DNA of 62,405 nt from positions 1 through 62,405 of the forward strand of contig DLIG01000019.1 in NCBI GenBank assembly GCA_002483605.1, given 5' to 3'. Under the pieces are notes generated by a model that searched no databases, was not told the DNA's origin, and saw nothing but the letters and a program-made list of their open reading frames with translations. Below, piece after piece: positions 5,758 to 15,032 of the stretch. Within the stretch, counting starts at the first letter, position 1, and each line of letters begins with the position of its first letter. This DNA is from Sulfurovum sp. UBA7648 (GTDB lineage Bacteria; Campylobacterota; Campylobacteria; Campylobacterales; Sulfurovaceae). The position numbers and the translations under genes were made by a program.

Positions 5758-8384
5758 GTGAGGTTTTGAAGTTCGTCTATTATTTTGGCTACTTTAGATT
5801 CGGCATCTTTTAGAGCAGTTTTGTTTTCTGTTATTACAGCTTCAGGAGCGTTGGCTACGAATCTTTCGTTATTTAGCATACTGCTAAGTTTTGTTATCTC
5901 TTTATCAAGCTTCTCTTTTTGTTTTTCAAGTTTTTGAATTATAGGCGACAAGTCGATATTTTCAGTGGCTATCATACTCTCTAAAGTATCCGATACATCC
6001 TTGACGCATTTGTCTAAACTCTCGTTTACAAACTCTATAGATCCTACTTTGGCAAGTTTTTCTATAAAAGGCTTCATAAGTTCCTTATCGGCAGATTCTC
6101 CTATTCTTATGTAAGCTTTTTCTATCTTTTGATTGCCTTGCTCTATAAGAGTTTTACATCTTCTAACCGAAACTATTGCTTCAATGATCTGTTCAAATTG
6201 TTGCATTATGCTATTATCTAGTTTGCCTGTTTTTGGGTAATTTAAAACCATAATAGACTGACTCTCTTCCAATAAAGTATTTGAAAGTCTATGATACAGA
6301 TATTCAGTGATAAACGGCATAAACGGGTGAAGAAGCTTCAAGGATTCTTTGAATATGCTTCCCATCTCTCCTACGCTCTCTTTGCTTGCTTTGCTAAGCT
6401 CAATCCCCCAGTCACAAAATTCACCCCACAAGAATCTATAAAGCGTAGTTGCAGCATCATTAAATCTATATACTTCCAAGAATTCTCTGGTCTCATTTAT
6501 AGCTAGGTAGAAGCGTGATAGCATATATTTTCCAAGAGGTGTTTGGATATTGTTGCTGTCTAGATCCTCAAAACTATCCTGATTTAGCTGCAAGAAGTTC
6601 GCGGCATTAAAGAGTTTGTTTGTAAAATTTCTGCTTTGCTCCAACTTATCTTCGCTTAGTTTTATATCCCTGCCTTGAACAGCTAATATAGCCAAAGTAA
6701 AACGTAAAGCATCAGTAGAGTATTTTTCTATCATATCAAGCGGGTCTATGACGTTGCCTTTTGATTTACTCATTTTATTGCCGTGTTCATCTTTGACAAG
6801 TGCGTGAAGATATATATCACTAAATGGCAGTTTGCCAGTCAGGTTTTCACCCATCATGAGCATTCTGGCTACCCAGAAGAATAATATATCAAATCCGGTG
6901 ATAAGCAGGCTGTTTGGATAGAAATCGTTCATATCGCCTTCATTCCATTTAATGCCTTTGTATATATCGTCATTGCCCCATCCTAGTGTAGAAAAAGGCC
7001 ATAAGCCTGAACTAAACCATGTATCAAGAACGTCTGGGTCTTGATGTATATTTTTGCTTTGGCAATGAGGGCAAGAAGTTGGCACATCGCCGTCAAACAC
7101 ACTCTCCGTTCCGCAATCATCACAATAAATTACAGGAATTTGATGACCCCACCAAAGTTGGCGAGAAATACACCAATCTCTTAGTTCGCTCATCCATGCA
7201 TTGTAACTATTTATCCAATGAGCAGGAAAGAATTTAGCCTCCCCGTCGTTGACTTTTTTTATGGCATTGGCAGCAAATTCCTTTTTGACAAACCATTGTT
7301 TGGATATATAAGGCTCAACCACATTTCCGCATCTATAGCAATGGCCGACTTGATGGATATGCTCTTCGATCTTTTCAATAAAGCCTTCTATCTCAAGCTT
7401 TTCTACTATTTTTGCTCTAGCCTCCAGCCTCTCAAGACCTGTAAATTCTCCGCAATACTCATTTAACATGCCTTGTTCGTCAAATATTGTAATGAATTCC
7501 AAATTATGTCTTTTGCCGACTTCATAGTCGTTTGGATCATGTGCAGGAGTAACTTTAACTACGCCTGTACCAAATCCCATATCGACATGCTCATCGGCAA
7601 TGATCTTGATATTTCTTCCTATCAGCGGAAGGGTAACCTCTTTACCCACTAGATGCGCATATCTCTTATCTTCCGGATGGACCATTACGGCTGTATCTCC
7701 AAAATATGTTTCCGGTCTGGTAGTAGCAACTACAAGTACACCTGAGCCATCACTTAGCGGATAACGGATATGATACAGCTTGCCTGCATGTTCTTCAAAA
7801 TCTACTTCTATATCAGATAGTGCTCCGTCATGCGTGCACCAATTTATCATGTAATTGCCGCGAACTATATAGCCTTCATCATACATCTGTTTAAAAGCTT
7901 TTTTAACTGCACTTGCAAGTCCGTCATCCATAGTGAATCTTTCTCTTTTCCACGCAGGTGAAACTCCCAATTTGCGTAACTGGGCAGTGATGGCATTGTT
8001 TGAATTCTCTTTTTGGAGCCAAGCTCTTTTTAGGAACTCTTCTCTGCCAATAGCTTCTTTGGTAGTACCTTCTGCCAATAACTGTTTTTCAACCACATTT
8101 TGAGTGGCAATTCCGGCATGGTCAACTCCTGGCTGCCAAAGGGTTTTGTATCCTTCCATTCTTTTGAATCTGACAATGATATCTTGGAGCGTAAAGGTCA
8201 GTGCATGGCCTATGTGCAAGCTTCCTGTAACGTTTGGCGGCGGCATCATAATGGCAAAATTTTTGCCGTTTTCTTGAATGGAACTATTGCCGTCTATCTC
8301 GAAATATCCTCTATCTTCCCAGATAGGGTAAAAAGAGCTTTCTATCTCTTTGGGATTGTAAACTTTTTTGCTATTTTCGCTCAT
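5751..8384 (-). CDS. valS: Valyl-tRNA synthetase
   Basis: The enzyme is 877 aa and charges tRNA-Val with valine in the cytoplasm. It is a class I synthetase: the HIGH signature is at residues 57-60 (GSLHIGH), the KMSKS loop at about 536-540 (GNKMSKSKGN), and the editing (CP1) domain between them carries TTRPETYFGDTAV. The anticodon-binding domain follows, then a C-terminal coiled coil (about 800-877) typical of ValRS. Paired CxxC motifs (CDDCGTES, CPHCQ) suggest a zinc site in the insertion. The length is normal. It is divergent from a Cys-rich gene and convergent with the antiporter. Confidence 0.98.
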   Translation of the reverse strand: MSENSKKVYNPKEIESSFYPIWEDRGYFEIDGNSSIQENGKNFAIMMPPPNVTGSLHIGHALTFTLQDIIVRFKRMEGYKTLWQPGVDHAGIATQNVVEKQLLAEGTTKEAIGREEFLKRAWLQKENSNNAITAQLRKLGVSPAWKRERFTMDDGLASAVKKAFKQMYDEGYIVRGNYMINWCTHDGALSDIEVDFEEHAGKLYHIRYPLSDGSGVLVVATTRPETYFGDTAVMVHPEDKRYAHLVGKEVTLPLIGRNIKIIADEHVDMGFGTGVVKVTPAHDPNDYEVGKRHNLEFITIFDEQGMLNEYCGEFTGLERLEARAKIVEKLEIEGFIEKIEEHIHQVGHCYRCGNVVEPYISKQWFVKKEFAANAIKKVNDGEAKFFPAHWINSYNAWMSELRDWCISRQLWWGHQIPVIYCDDCGTESVFDGDVPTSCPHCQSKNIHQDPDVLDTWFSSGLWPFSTLGWGNDDIYKGIKWNEGDMNDFYPNSLLITGFDILFFWVARMLMMGENLTGKLPFSDIYLHALVKDEHGNKMSKSKGNVIDPLDMIEKYSTDALRFTLAILAVQGRDIKLSEDKLEQSRNFTNKLFNAANFLQLNQDSFEDLDSNNIQTPLGKYMLSRFYLAINETREFLEVYRFNDAATTLYRFLWGEFCDWGIELSKASKESVGEMGSIFKESLKLLHPFMPFITEYLYHRLSNTLLEESQSIMVLNYPKTGKLDNSIMQQFEQIIEAIVSVRRCKTLIEQGNQKIEKAYIRIGESADKELMKPFIEKLAKVGSIEFVNESLDKCVKDVSDTLESMIATENIDLSPIIQKLEKQKEKLDKEITKLSSMLNNERFVANAPEAVITENKTALKDAESKVAKIIDELQNLTK

Positions 8385-8469
8385 ATTGTTGTCATCTCTT
8401 GTGGTTTGATATAATTGTTATTATTATATCCAAAGGGTGCTTATAGCCTCAAATACGATACAATATCAT

Positions 8470-8892
8470 ATGAAATATATACAATGGTACAATGAACATT
8501 CAATGAAGCATAAAGCTATCGTAGAGCAGCTCAAAGATAAAAATACAGATGAGATAATAGAGTATTTTGACTATGAAAATATGCGCATAAAACATCCCGA
8601 TTTTTGCCCATTATATGCTTTAAACTCCAAATGTCATGATATGAAAGATCTTAATTGCTATATGTGCGGGTGTCAACATTTTAGATTTAATGACGGCGGC
8701 ATCAAAATCAAAGAAAATAGGGTAGTTTATAGTCTATGCTCAAATGGGTTAGGGCAATCGTTTGAATCAGAGGCTGCTATCCATCAGGATTGTTCAAGTT
8801 GCACATTGCCGCATAAAAAAGAGTTTGTTAAAAAAAATTTCAATATCAGTTGGAGCGAGATCATGGAAGATGTTATAAGGATCCAAAGTTAG
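8470..8892 (+). CDS. Cysteine-rich small-domain protein
   Basis: The product is 140 aa counted from ATG 8470. A GTG at 8437 is in frame, but AAAGGG overlaps it and no other start has a good ribosome binding site, so the start is uncertain. The Cys/His pattern is FCPLY, KCHD, NCYMCGCQHFRF, then CSNG and DCSSCTLPH, resembling the cysteine-rich small domain (PF04071 type) that may bind a metal. The N-terminus WYNEHSMKHK is helical. Divergent from valS with AT-rich DNA between. The role is unknown; the family assignment is from motif spacing only. Confidence 0.7.
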   Translation: MKYIQWYNEHSMKHKAIVEQLKDKNTDEIIEYFDYENMRIKHPDFCPLYALNSKCHDMKDLNCYMCGCQHFRFNDGGIKIKENRVVYSLCSNGLGQSFESEAAIHQDCSSCTLPHKKEFVKKNFNISWSEIMEDVIRIQS

Positions 8893-8900
8893 ATCTTCAC

Positions 8901-8916
8901 GAAGTCTAAAGACTTC
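8901..8916. repeat. Degenerate extragenic palindrome
   Basis: GAAGTC and GACTTC form a 6-bp stem around TAAA, followed by CTAGGATGACA. The unit resembles the palindrome at 2620-2650, with a shared CTAAAGACT and GGA-TGAC, and looks like a decayed copy of a dispersed repeat. Confidence 0.45.
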
Positions 8917-8943
8917 CTAGGATGACAACAAAATGAGGTGATC

Positions 8944-8958
8944 GCCGCAGTTTGCGGC
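8944..8958 (-). terminator. Hairpin behind sdhE
   Basis: GCCGCA (8944-8949) pairs with TGCGGC (8953-8958). On the minus strand it lies 11 nt after the sdhE stop and is followed by a moderately T-rich stretch (CATTTTGTTGTC). It is a fair candidate for the terminator of the sdhABE operon. Confidence 0.6.
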
Positions 8959-8968
8959 AACCAGGTGT

Positions 8969-9865
8969 TTATTTTGTAGCTTGGGCAAATACTTTTTTTG
9001 CGTTGCTTACATGATATTTAAGTCCGATCTCTTCGTATGTGCAGCCAAGAGCAAGGGCAACCATTTGAGGCATATGAAGTACCGGAATAGAGATATCACG
9101 TCCAGCTTGTTTGCCAGCACCTCTTTGTTTGATATCCATATTTAAATGACACAATGGGCATGGCGTTACTACAACATCAGCGTTATTGTCAATAGCATCA
9201 AGCAGAGCAGTACCTGTAAGAGCATTGCTCGTGTGCGGGGCTTGTAAGTCTACATGGAATCCGCAGCATTTATTTTTGCTTGAATAATTTACAGGATGGC
9301 CTTCAAGTGCATCTATAAGACGATCAAGCGAGGTTGGGTTGTATGGATTTTCTCCGCCATTGCTTTTATGATGAAGTTCGGATGGTCTAATATTGTGGCA
9401 TCCATAGAACGGTGCAATGTTGAAATTGCTCAAAGGTACTTTAACTTTTGATTTGATGTTTTCTAATCCAAAATCATCTATTAGGGCGTACAAGAAGTGT
9501 TTGATCTCTACTGAACCTTGGTATTCCAAGCCGACTTCAGCCAGTTTTTCATTCACTTTTGCTCTATAATCTGCATCATGGTCCAGCTTTTCTTTGGTCA
9601 TAGCAAGATTTATTTGGCATGTATTGCATAATGTTACCATTGTAAGGCCTAGTTTTTCTGCATAACAAATATTTCTAGCATTCAATACATGCGATAAAAA
9701 CGGATCAAAATCTTGCAAGTGACTTGCACCGCAGCAACTAGCTTCTTCTAATATTGTAAGCTCAATATCCAATTTTTTGGCTGCAGCCAAAGTAGAAGAA
9801 AGAAGCTCAGGTGTTGATTCTTTGGCAGTACATCCGGTGTATAGGGCGTATCTTAATTGACTCAT
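8969..9865 (-). CDS. sdhE: Succinate dehydrogenase/fumarate reductase subunit E, CCG domain
   Basis: The product is 298 aa counted from ATG 9865 (MSQLRYALYTGC), chosen because it fits the family N-terminus. The protein belongs to the heterodisulfide reductase B-like group with two Cys-rich CCG domains: TGCT, LCNTC and SCCGASH in the first half, GCHN, KCCGFH and CPLCHLN in the second. These cysteines bind an unusual Fe-S cluster. In class E quinol:fumarate reductases and succinate dehydrogenases this subunit replaces the haem-b membrane anchor. It is last in the sdhABE operon, 10 nt after sdhB. Confidence 0.93.
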   Translation of the reverse strand: MSQLRYALYTGCTAKESTPELLSSTLAAAKKLDIELTILEEASCCGASHLQDFDPFLSHVLNARNICYAEKLGLTMVTLCNTCQINLAMTKEKLDHDADYRAKVNEKLAEVGLEYQGSVEIKHFLYALIDDFGLENIKSKVKVPLSNFNIAPFYGCHNIRPSELHHKSNGGENPYNPTSLDRLIDALEGHPVNYSSKNKCCGFHVDLQAPHTSNALTGTALLDAIDNNADVVVTPCPLCHLNMDIKQRGAGKQAGRDISIPVLHMPQMVALALGCTYEEIGLKYHVSNAKKVFAQATK

Positions 9866-9875
9866 GGGCTTTTCC

Positions 9876-10865
9876 TTATAGTTTATTGGTTTGTGATATT
9901 TTGATAAGTTTTTTGATCTCATCAAGATTTTTAGATTTCGGCATATTGTCAACAAACGGAATTTGATCGGTTATATGGATTTTGCCTGCTTTCATCATAG
10001 CGATCGCATCTCCTAAGTGTTTTAGCACACCGATGTTTCCTTCGCTGTATTTGACTATATCTGCTTCATCCAAGAAACCGTGTTTTTTGATGCTTCTTAC
10101 AAATCCTTCAGCGTGTTTTGTCGCTACATTTCTTTGAGCCACATTTTGTTCAAATTGAAGATTGTGAAGCTTTGTAATTTTTTCTATCGGATTGATATCT
10201 TTTGGACAAGCCTCGGCACATTCAAAACATTTTACACAATCCCAAACACCAGGACCGATTTGGCTTGTCATTTCCAATCTCTCTTTGCCCGCATTGTCTC
10301 TAGGATCCACTGTAAATCTATATGCTGCTACGAATGCTGCCGGCCCGAAATATTGTTCATTTACTTCAAGCGCAGGACATGCATAGTGACAGTTGCCGCA
10401 TTGTATGCAATAGTCTGCATCTAGGATATTTTCTACTTCATCTTTGGACATTTTTGTTTCATGCACAGGATGCTCGTCGATATTGCCTTCTACGAAAGGT
10501 TTAATGGTAGCATGTTTTTCCCAGAAATCACCCTTGTCGATGATCATATCTTTGATAGCTCTTTTTTTGCTTTGAGGCTCAAAGGTTAGTTCATCACCAA
10601 AAAGTTCTATCAATTCCATAGCATTTTGTTTGCAAGAAAGTACAGGTTTGCCGTTTACTTTGATACCGCATGCTCCGCATATTCCGTGTCTGCATGATCT
10701 TCTGTATGAAAAAGAGCCGTCGTGCTCCCATTTGATCCTGTTGAGAAGATCTAAAACAAGCTCATCTTTGCCAACTTCCATTTCATAGTTTTTGTAATAA
10801 GGCAGGTAGTCTGTCTCAGCATTAAACCTAAATGCTTTTATAGTAATTTTTTTTGTGTTACTCAT
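9876..10865 (-). CDS. sdhB: Succinate dehydrogenase/fumarate reductase iron-sulfur subunit
   Basis: The product is 329 aa counted from ATG 10865; a preceding ATG at 10868 is also possible, and AAGGAG at 10872-10877 favours the second. It carries electrons between the flavin of SdhA and subunit E. The N-terminal 2Fe-2S ferredoxin domain has SCRHGICGACG and LSCK. The C-terminal part has CIQCGNCHYACP for the 4Fe-4S cluster and CVKCFECAEACP for further clusters. The C-terminus is longer (about 330 aa against about 240) than in the E. coli enzyme, as usual for class E complexes. Its Shine-Dalgarno overlaps the sdhA stop codon, so translation is probably coupled. Confidence 0.95.
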   Translation of the reverse strand: MSNTKKITIKAFRFNAETDYLPYYKNYEMEVGKDELVLDLLNRIKWEHDGSFSYRRSCRHGICGACGIKVNGKPVLSCKQNAMELIELFGDELTFEPQSKKRAIKDMIIDKGDFWEKHATIKPFVEGNIDEHPVHETKMSKDEVENILDADYCIQCGNCHYACPALEVNEQYFGPAAFVAAYRFTVDPRDNAGKERLEMTSQIGPGVWDCVKCFECAEACPKDINPIEKITKLHNLQFEQNVAQRNVATKHAEGFVRSIKKHGFLDEADIVKYSEGNIGVLKHLGDAIAMMKAGKIHITDQIPFVDNMPKSKNLDEIKKLIKISQTNKL

Positions 10866-10875
10866 CATAGGCTCC

Positions 10876-12588
10876 TTAATATGTTCTTTCTTTGACTTCA
10901 AACTTGCCAAGTACTACATCGGCATATTCTTGAGTAATATTATAATCTTTGTCCATGTAAGCATATGTATGCTTTAGGAATTTGACATCATCTCTAGTAG
11001 GGAAATCTTCTCTATAGTGAGCTCCTCGACTCTCTTGTCTTGCCAATGCACCTTCAACGATAAAGAGTGAATATTCCAGCATATGGCCAAGTTCGATCGC
11101 TTCTTGGAGTTCTGTATTAAAGGTATGAGATTTGTCATCAATTCTGATATTTTTATATCTTTTTAGAAGCTCTTTGATCTTTTTGATCTGTTTAGTTAGT
11201 GACTCTGCTGTTCTAAATACTCCGGCATTGTGTGTCATGCTTTCTTGAAGCTCTAGTCTTAAAGCAGGAACTCTTTCGCTTCCGTTGTTTGTTTTTGCCC
11301 AAGTTAGTTCATTTATAGCATTTTGTGCATCTTCTATGCTCACAGGTCTTAGTGTGAGGTTCTCAATATCTCTAACTATACTCTCTCCTGCATGTCTTCC
11401 AAAAAGAAGTGCTTCAAGGACAGAGTTGGCACCAAGTCTGTTTGCCCCGTGTACGCTTACGCAGCTGCATTCGCCAGCAGCGTAAAAACCTTCTACAAGT
11501 TCATTTGGATTTTTTCTGACATGACAATTGATATCAACAGGGATCCCTCCCATTGAGTAGTGTGCTGTAGCTGCTATATAGATAGGCTCTTTTAGCATAT
11601 CTTGGCCTAGGAATGTGATAGCAAGCTCTCTTAATTCAGGTAATTTTGTAAGGATAATTTGTGGATCTAGGTGTGTTAGATCTATATATACTGAATCTTT
11701 GTTTGGGCCAACGCCTCTGCCTTCACGGATCTCTTGTTGGATAGCACGGCTGACAACGTCTCTTGAAGCTAGCTCCATAGCATTTGGAGCATATTTTTCC
11801 ATAAATCTCTCACCTTTAGAGTTGAAAAGTCTTCCGCCTTCTCCTCTGGCTGCTTCAGAGATCAAAATACCGCTTCCGCCGATCCCGCTTGGATGGAATT
11901 GTACAAACTCCATGTCTTCTAGCGGAAGGCCGTGTCTTGCAACGATAGATAGTGCATCACCGGTATTTGCATGTGCATTAGAATTGATCTTGTATGCTCT
12001 TCCGTATCCGCCGGTTGCAAACATAGTTGCTTTTGAGTTAAAGATAGCCATTTCGCCGTTTCTGATGTTGAAAGCTACTACACCTGAAACTTTGCCGTCT
12101 TTGTAGATCAAATCAGAACAGTACCATTCATCAAATACCTCAATACCAGATCTAAATGCTTGCTCGTACATTGTTTGAAGCAGGGTGAGTCCTGTTCTGT
12201 CTTTGGCATAACAGGCTCTTGGTTTGCTTTGTCCGCCAAAAGGTCTGATAGCTATATCGCCTTTTTCATCTCTGCTAAATACAGCACCCATATGCTCTGC
12301 CCATCTGATCGTCTCAGGAGCTTTATTACACATAAGTTCGACACAGTCTTGGTCTGCTAAATAGTCACTTCCTTTGATGGTATCAAAAGCATGCAATTCA
12401 ACAGAGTCCTCTTCACCTAGTGCTGCATTGATCCCGCCTTGTGCAGCGCCAGAATGGCTTCTTAACGGGTGAAGCTTGGTAATTACAGCTGTTTTTTTTC
12501 CTGCTGCGGTTGTCTCTCTTGCTGCTGCTAGTCCGGCTAGTCCAGCACCTACTACAACCACATCATATTCGTAGATCTTAACGTCCAT
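10876..12588 (-). CDS. sdhA: Succinate dehydrogenase/fumarate reductase flavoprotein subunit
   Basis: The product is about 570 aa. ATG 12588 or GTG 12594 could start it; AAAGGA at 12600-12605 serves either. The N-terminal Rossmann motif is VVVVGAGLAGLAAA, HSGAAQGG provides the histidine that links FAD covalently, and EAARGEGGRLF and TAHYSMGG line the dicarboxylate site. It interconverts succinate and fumarate. There is no twin-arginine signal, so unlike periplasmic MfrA enzymes of some relatives the active site should face the cytoplasm. It is the first gene of sdhABE and divergent from thiL. Confidence 0.95.
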   Translation of the reverse strand: MDVKIYEYDVVVVGAGLAGLAAARETTAAGKKTAVITKLHPLRSHSGAAQGGINAALGEEDSVELHAFDTIKGSDYLADQDCVELMCNKAPETIRWAEHMGAVFSRDEKGDIAIRPFGGQSKPRACYAKDRTGLTLLQTMYEQAFRSGIEVFDEWYCSDLIYKDGKVSGVVAFNIRNGEMAIFNSKATMFATGGYGRAYKINSNAHANTGDALSIVARHGLPLEDMEFVQFHPSGIGGSGILISEAARGEGGRLFNSKGERFMEKYAPNAMELASRDVVSRAIQQEIREGRGVGPNKDSVYIDLTHLDPQIILTKLPELRELAITFLGQDMLKEPIYIAATAHYSMGGIPVDINCHVRKNPNELVEGFYAAGECSCVSVHGANRLGANSVLEALLFGRHAGESIVRDIENLTLRPVSIEDAQNAINELTWAKTNNGSERVPALRLELQESMTHNAGVFRTAESLTKQIKKIKELLKRYKNIRIDDKSHTFNTELQEAIELGHMLEYSLFIVEGALARQESRGAHYREDFPTRDDVKFLKHTYAYMDKDYNITQEYADVVLGKFEVKERTY

Positions 12589-12729
12589 GTCCACTGTATC
12601 CTTTTTTACAAATTTGTTTAAATTATATCTTTACTTTCGTATTAGTTTGTTAAAGTACCCGCATAAAAACAGTAAACAACATTATGTGTGTTACAATTTT
12701 ACAAGAAAATTTTTTCATCAGGAGAAAAA

Positions 12730-13557
12730 TTGAAAGATTTAGAAGCATACATTATATCAAGGTTTAATTCATCTTATATTGGCGATGATGCGGCATTGGT
12801 TGGTAATATTTGTTATAGCGTTGATACCTTTTTTGAAGATGTTCATTTTAAGCGTTCATGGATGAATATGACACAGATCGGCAGAAAAGCAATGCTTGTA
12901 AATCTCTCTGACGCGATTGCTATGAATGCTAAGCCTCTTTACGCGCTTGTAGCACTCTCTTTGCCAAAAGATATTAAAACAAACGAAATAGAGGAGCTCT
13001 CAAATGCGCTTATATTATGCGCAAAAGAGTATGGATGTGAGATCATAGGCGGTGACACCATCTCTGCCGATAAGCTTACTATATCTATTACGATCATATC
13101 CAAAAGCGATGATCCCTTGCTTAGAAAAGGTTTAAAGGATGGCGATATATTGGCATTCACAGGAAATCTTGGGACAAGCAAAAGAGATCTTGAGAGGCTT
13201 TTTAACGGAAAGGTCATAGAGCCAAATTCAAAATTTTATGAACCTGTGCTGCGCCAGGAATTTGTAAAAAGATCAAGAGAGCATCTAAGGGTTGGTATGG
13301 ATATATCAGACGGGTTATTTTGCGATACTAATAAACTTTTGGATATTAATGATATCGGCTTGGAGCTCTCGTGTGATATTGATGATAGTATCGGCAGCAG
13401 CGGTGAGGAGTATGAAATGTTAATAGGCTTTGATCCTTCCAATTTGCCTATGATCGAAAAAATTTCAAAACAAACAGATACGCCTATAACTATTTTTGGG
13501 ATCGTTAGAAAAAACAGCTATAGATTTTTGTGCAAACCGCATCATTTTAAATCATAG
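12730..13557 (+). CDS. thiL: Thiamine-monophosphate kinase
   Basis: The enzyme is 275 aa from TTG 12730 and phosphorylates thiamine monophosphate to the active cofactor thiamine diphosphate. The start is chosen because AGGAG lies 5 nt upstream and the N-terminus then matches the family; an in-frame GTG at 12688 has no ribosome binding site. Typical motifs are YIGDDAAL near the N-terminus, SVDTFFEDVHF, NLSDAIAMNAKPLYALV, GGDT and GMDISDGL. The protein is somewhat shorter than the usual 300-330 aa. Its last 16 bp overlap the convergent gene at 13542-14417. Confidence 0.92.
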   Translation: MKDLEAYIISRFNSSYIGDDAALVGNICYSVDTFFEDVHFKRSWMNMTQIGRKAMLVNLSDAIAMNAKPLYALVALSLPKDIKTNEIEELSNALILCAKEYGCEIIGGDTISADKLTISITIISKSDDPLLRKGLKDGDILAFTGNLGTSKRDLERLFNGKVIEPNSKFYEPVLRQEFVKRSREHLRVGMDISDGLFCDTNKLLDINDIGLELSCDIDDSIGSSGEEYEMLIGFDPSNLPMIEKISKQTDTPITIFGIVRKNSYRFLCKPHHFKS

Positions 13558-14417
13558 CAGTTTGCCTTTTGGCTTAAATATACAAAAATAGAGAGTGCTG
13601 TTATGATAACAGAAACTCCCAAGATCAGATAAAATGCATTTATTAGTTGAGTATAATCTGATATTGCGATTTTGAAAACCACCATTAATGCTTCAATAAG
13701 CAGAGCTATAATGATGGTTATTAAAAATTTAATGAGCAATCTATATTCGTTTTTTGTATTTTTGCCGTAACTTTTGAAAAATACTTCTTGCTCCAAAATA
13801 GTTTTTGCCAAATCAAAAATAGCCAAGCCCAGAGTGAGAGCAACAACGGGTTTGAAGATCGCCTCTATAGAAAAATTCGCTTCAAACAATAATGTATGAA
13901 AAAAACTTATCAAAGCATAGCCTATGGTAAAAATGGCCAAAATAACCATGGAAAAACCAGCCCCTATATAAAAGCTTTTATTTATGATGTTTAATTGGTT
14001 ATGGAGCTCCAAAAAGCCTAATTTTTGCAATAAATTTGCCAGGTCAAAATCAAAAAAAAGTATCTCTTCGCCTTCTTGTTTGACAGCAGTAATGCATGTG
14101 TTGCCTGTGGCGCTGCTGACATACGGTTTTGTTATTGATATTTCATTGTTTTTTAGAGAAATATTTTTTAGCAAGTAGCTTCTGTCTCTACCGGTTGCAA
14201 TATGTGTAGTTTTGTGACGATATATATTCGGAGAAGTTTGTATATTTGTATGAGAATCAATGATATATACCAGTTCAAGTGAAGGAAAGATCTCAAATAA
14301 TTTTTTAAAATCATTGTTTTTATGGCGTTTAAGATCGCCTGTATTTTCTAGCGTTTCTCGAACAAACTGCTCGATCTCGTTAGTATTTTGTCTATAAATA
14401 TCTATAAACTCTTTCAT
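13542..14417 (-). CDS. Membrane protein with extracytoplasmic PDC-like sensor domain
   Basis: The product is 291 aa from ATG 14417, preceded by AAAGGAG. Residues about 1-130 look like a single Cache/PDC sensor fold (FPSLELVYIIDSHTNIQTSP, GRDRSYLLKN, TGNTCITAV). Four to five membrane helices follow, at about 152-182, 192-212, 232-256 and 266-286. It has no kinase, methyl-accepting or GGDEF domain, so the output is unclear. It could be a stripped-down membrane sensor. The ligand is unknown. It overlaps thiL tail to tail. Confidence 0.7.
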   Translation of the reverse strand: MKEFIDIYRQNTNEIEQFVRETLENTGDLKRHKNNDFKKLFEIFPSLELVYIIDSHTNIQTSPNIYRHKTTHIATGRDRSYLLKNISLKNNEISITKPYVSSATGNTCITAVKQEGEEILFFDFDLANLLQKLGFLELHNQLNIINKSFYIGAGFSMVILAIFTIGYALISFFHTLLFEANFSIEAIFKPVVALTLGLAIFDLAKTILEQEVFFKSYGKNTKNEYRLLIKFLITIIIALLIEALMVVFKIAISDYTQLINAFYLILGVSVIITALSIFVYLSQKANCYDLK

Positions 14418-14469
14418 GACAGCTCCTTTGTATAGAGCAATCATACATCAATCAAGAAAAAAACGATGA

Positions 14470-15018
14470 TTAAAATTTGAGCACGCTATAGACGGATTGA
14501 TCTTCGAACTTCTCTTTGCCGTTTAAAAATTCTAATTCTATGATAAAGCATGTCTCCACGCAATTAGCGCCAACTTTTTCTATGAGTTCATTTGCTGCTT
14601 TGGCTGTACCGCCGGTAGCTATAAGATCATCTATTAGAAGCACCTTGGCTCCTTTGGTTTCTCCAAAAGCATCTATGTGTATTTCGACTTCATCAAATCC
14701 ATACTCAAGAGAGTATTTTTGAGCCACAGTGGTGTATGGCAATTTATTTTTTTTACGTACTGGCACAAAACCTACGCCGAGCCTATCAGCCAATATGCTG
14801 CCAAATATAAATCCTCTAGCGTCAATTCCGGCTATATAATCAAGCTCATAGCCCAGATAGCGATTTGTTAGATGATCCATAAGGATATTCAAAGCTTCCG
14901 GAGAACTCAACAATGGAGTAATATCTTTAAATATAATATCCGGTTTTGGAAAATCAGGTATATCTCTGATGTGATTTAAAAGAATGGATCTCTCTTGTGC
15001 GGTTAACTCTTGACTCAT
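14470..15018 (-). CDS. apt: Adenine phosphoribosyltransferase
   Basis: The enzyme is 182 aa and salvages adenine by joining it to PRPP to give AMP. The PRPP-binding motif VLLIDDLIATGGTA is at about 125-138. The N-terminal IPDFPKPDIIFKDITPLL and GIDARGFIFG are typical of Apt. The length matches the family. It is the first of two closely spaced minus-strand genes after rpiB (14-nt gap), suggesting co-transcription in the order rpiB-apt. Confidence 0.96.
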   Translation of the reverse strand: MSQELTAQERSILLNHIRDIPDFPKPDIIFKDITPLLSSPEALNILMDHLTNRYLGYELDYIAGIDARGFIFGSILADRLGVGFVPVRKKNKLPYTTVAQKYSLEYGFDEVEIHIDAFGETKGAKVLLIDDLIATGGTAKAANELIEKVGANCVETCFIIELEFLNGKEKFEDQSVYSVLKF

Positions 15019-15032
15019 GTAAACTCCTTTGG

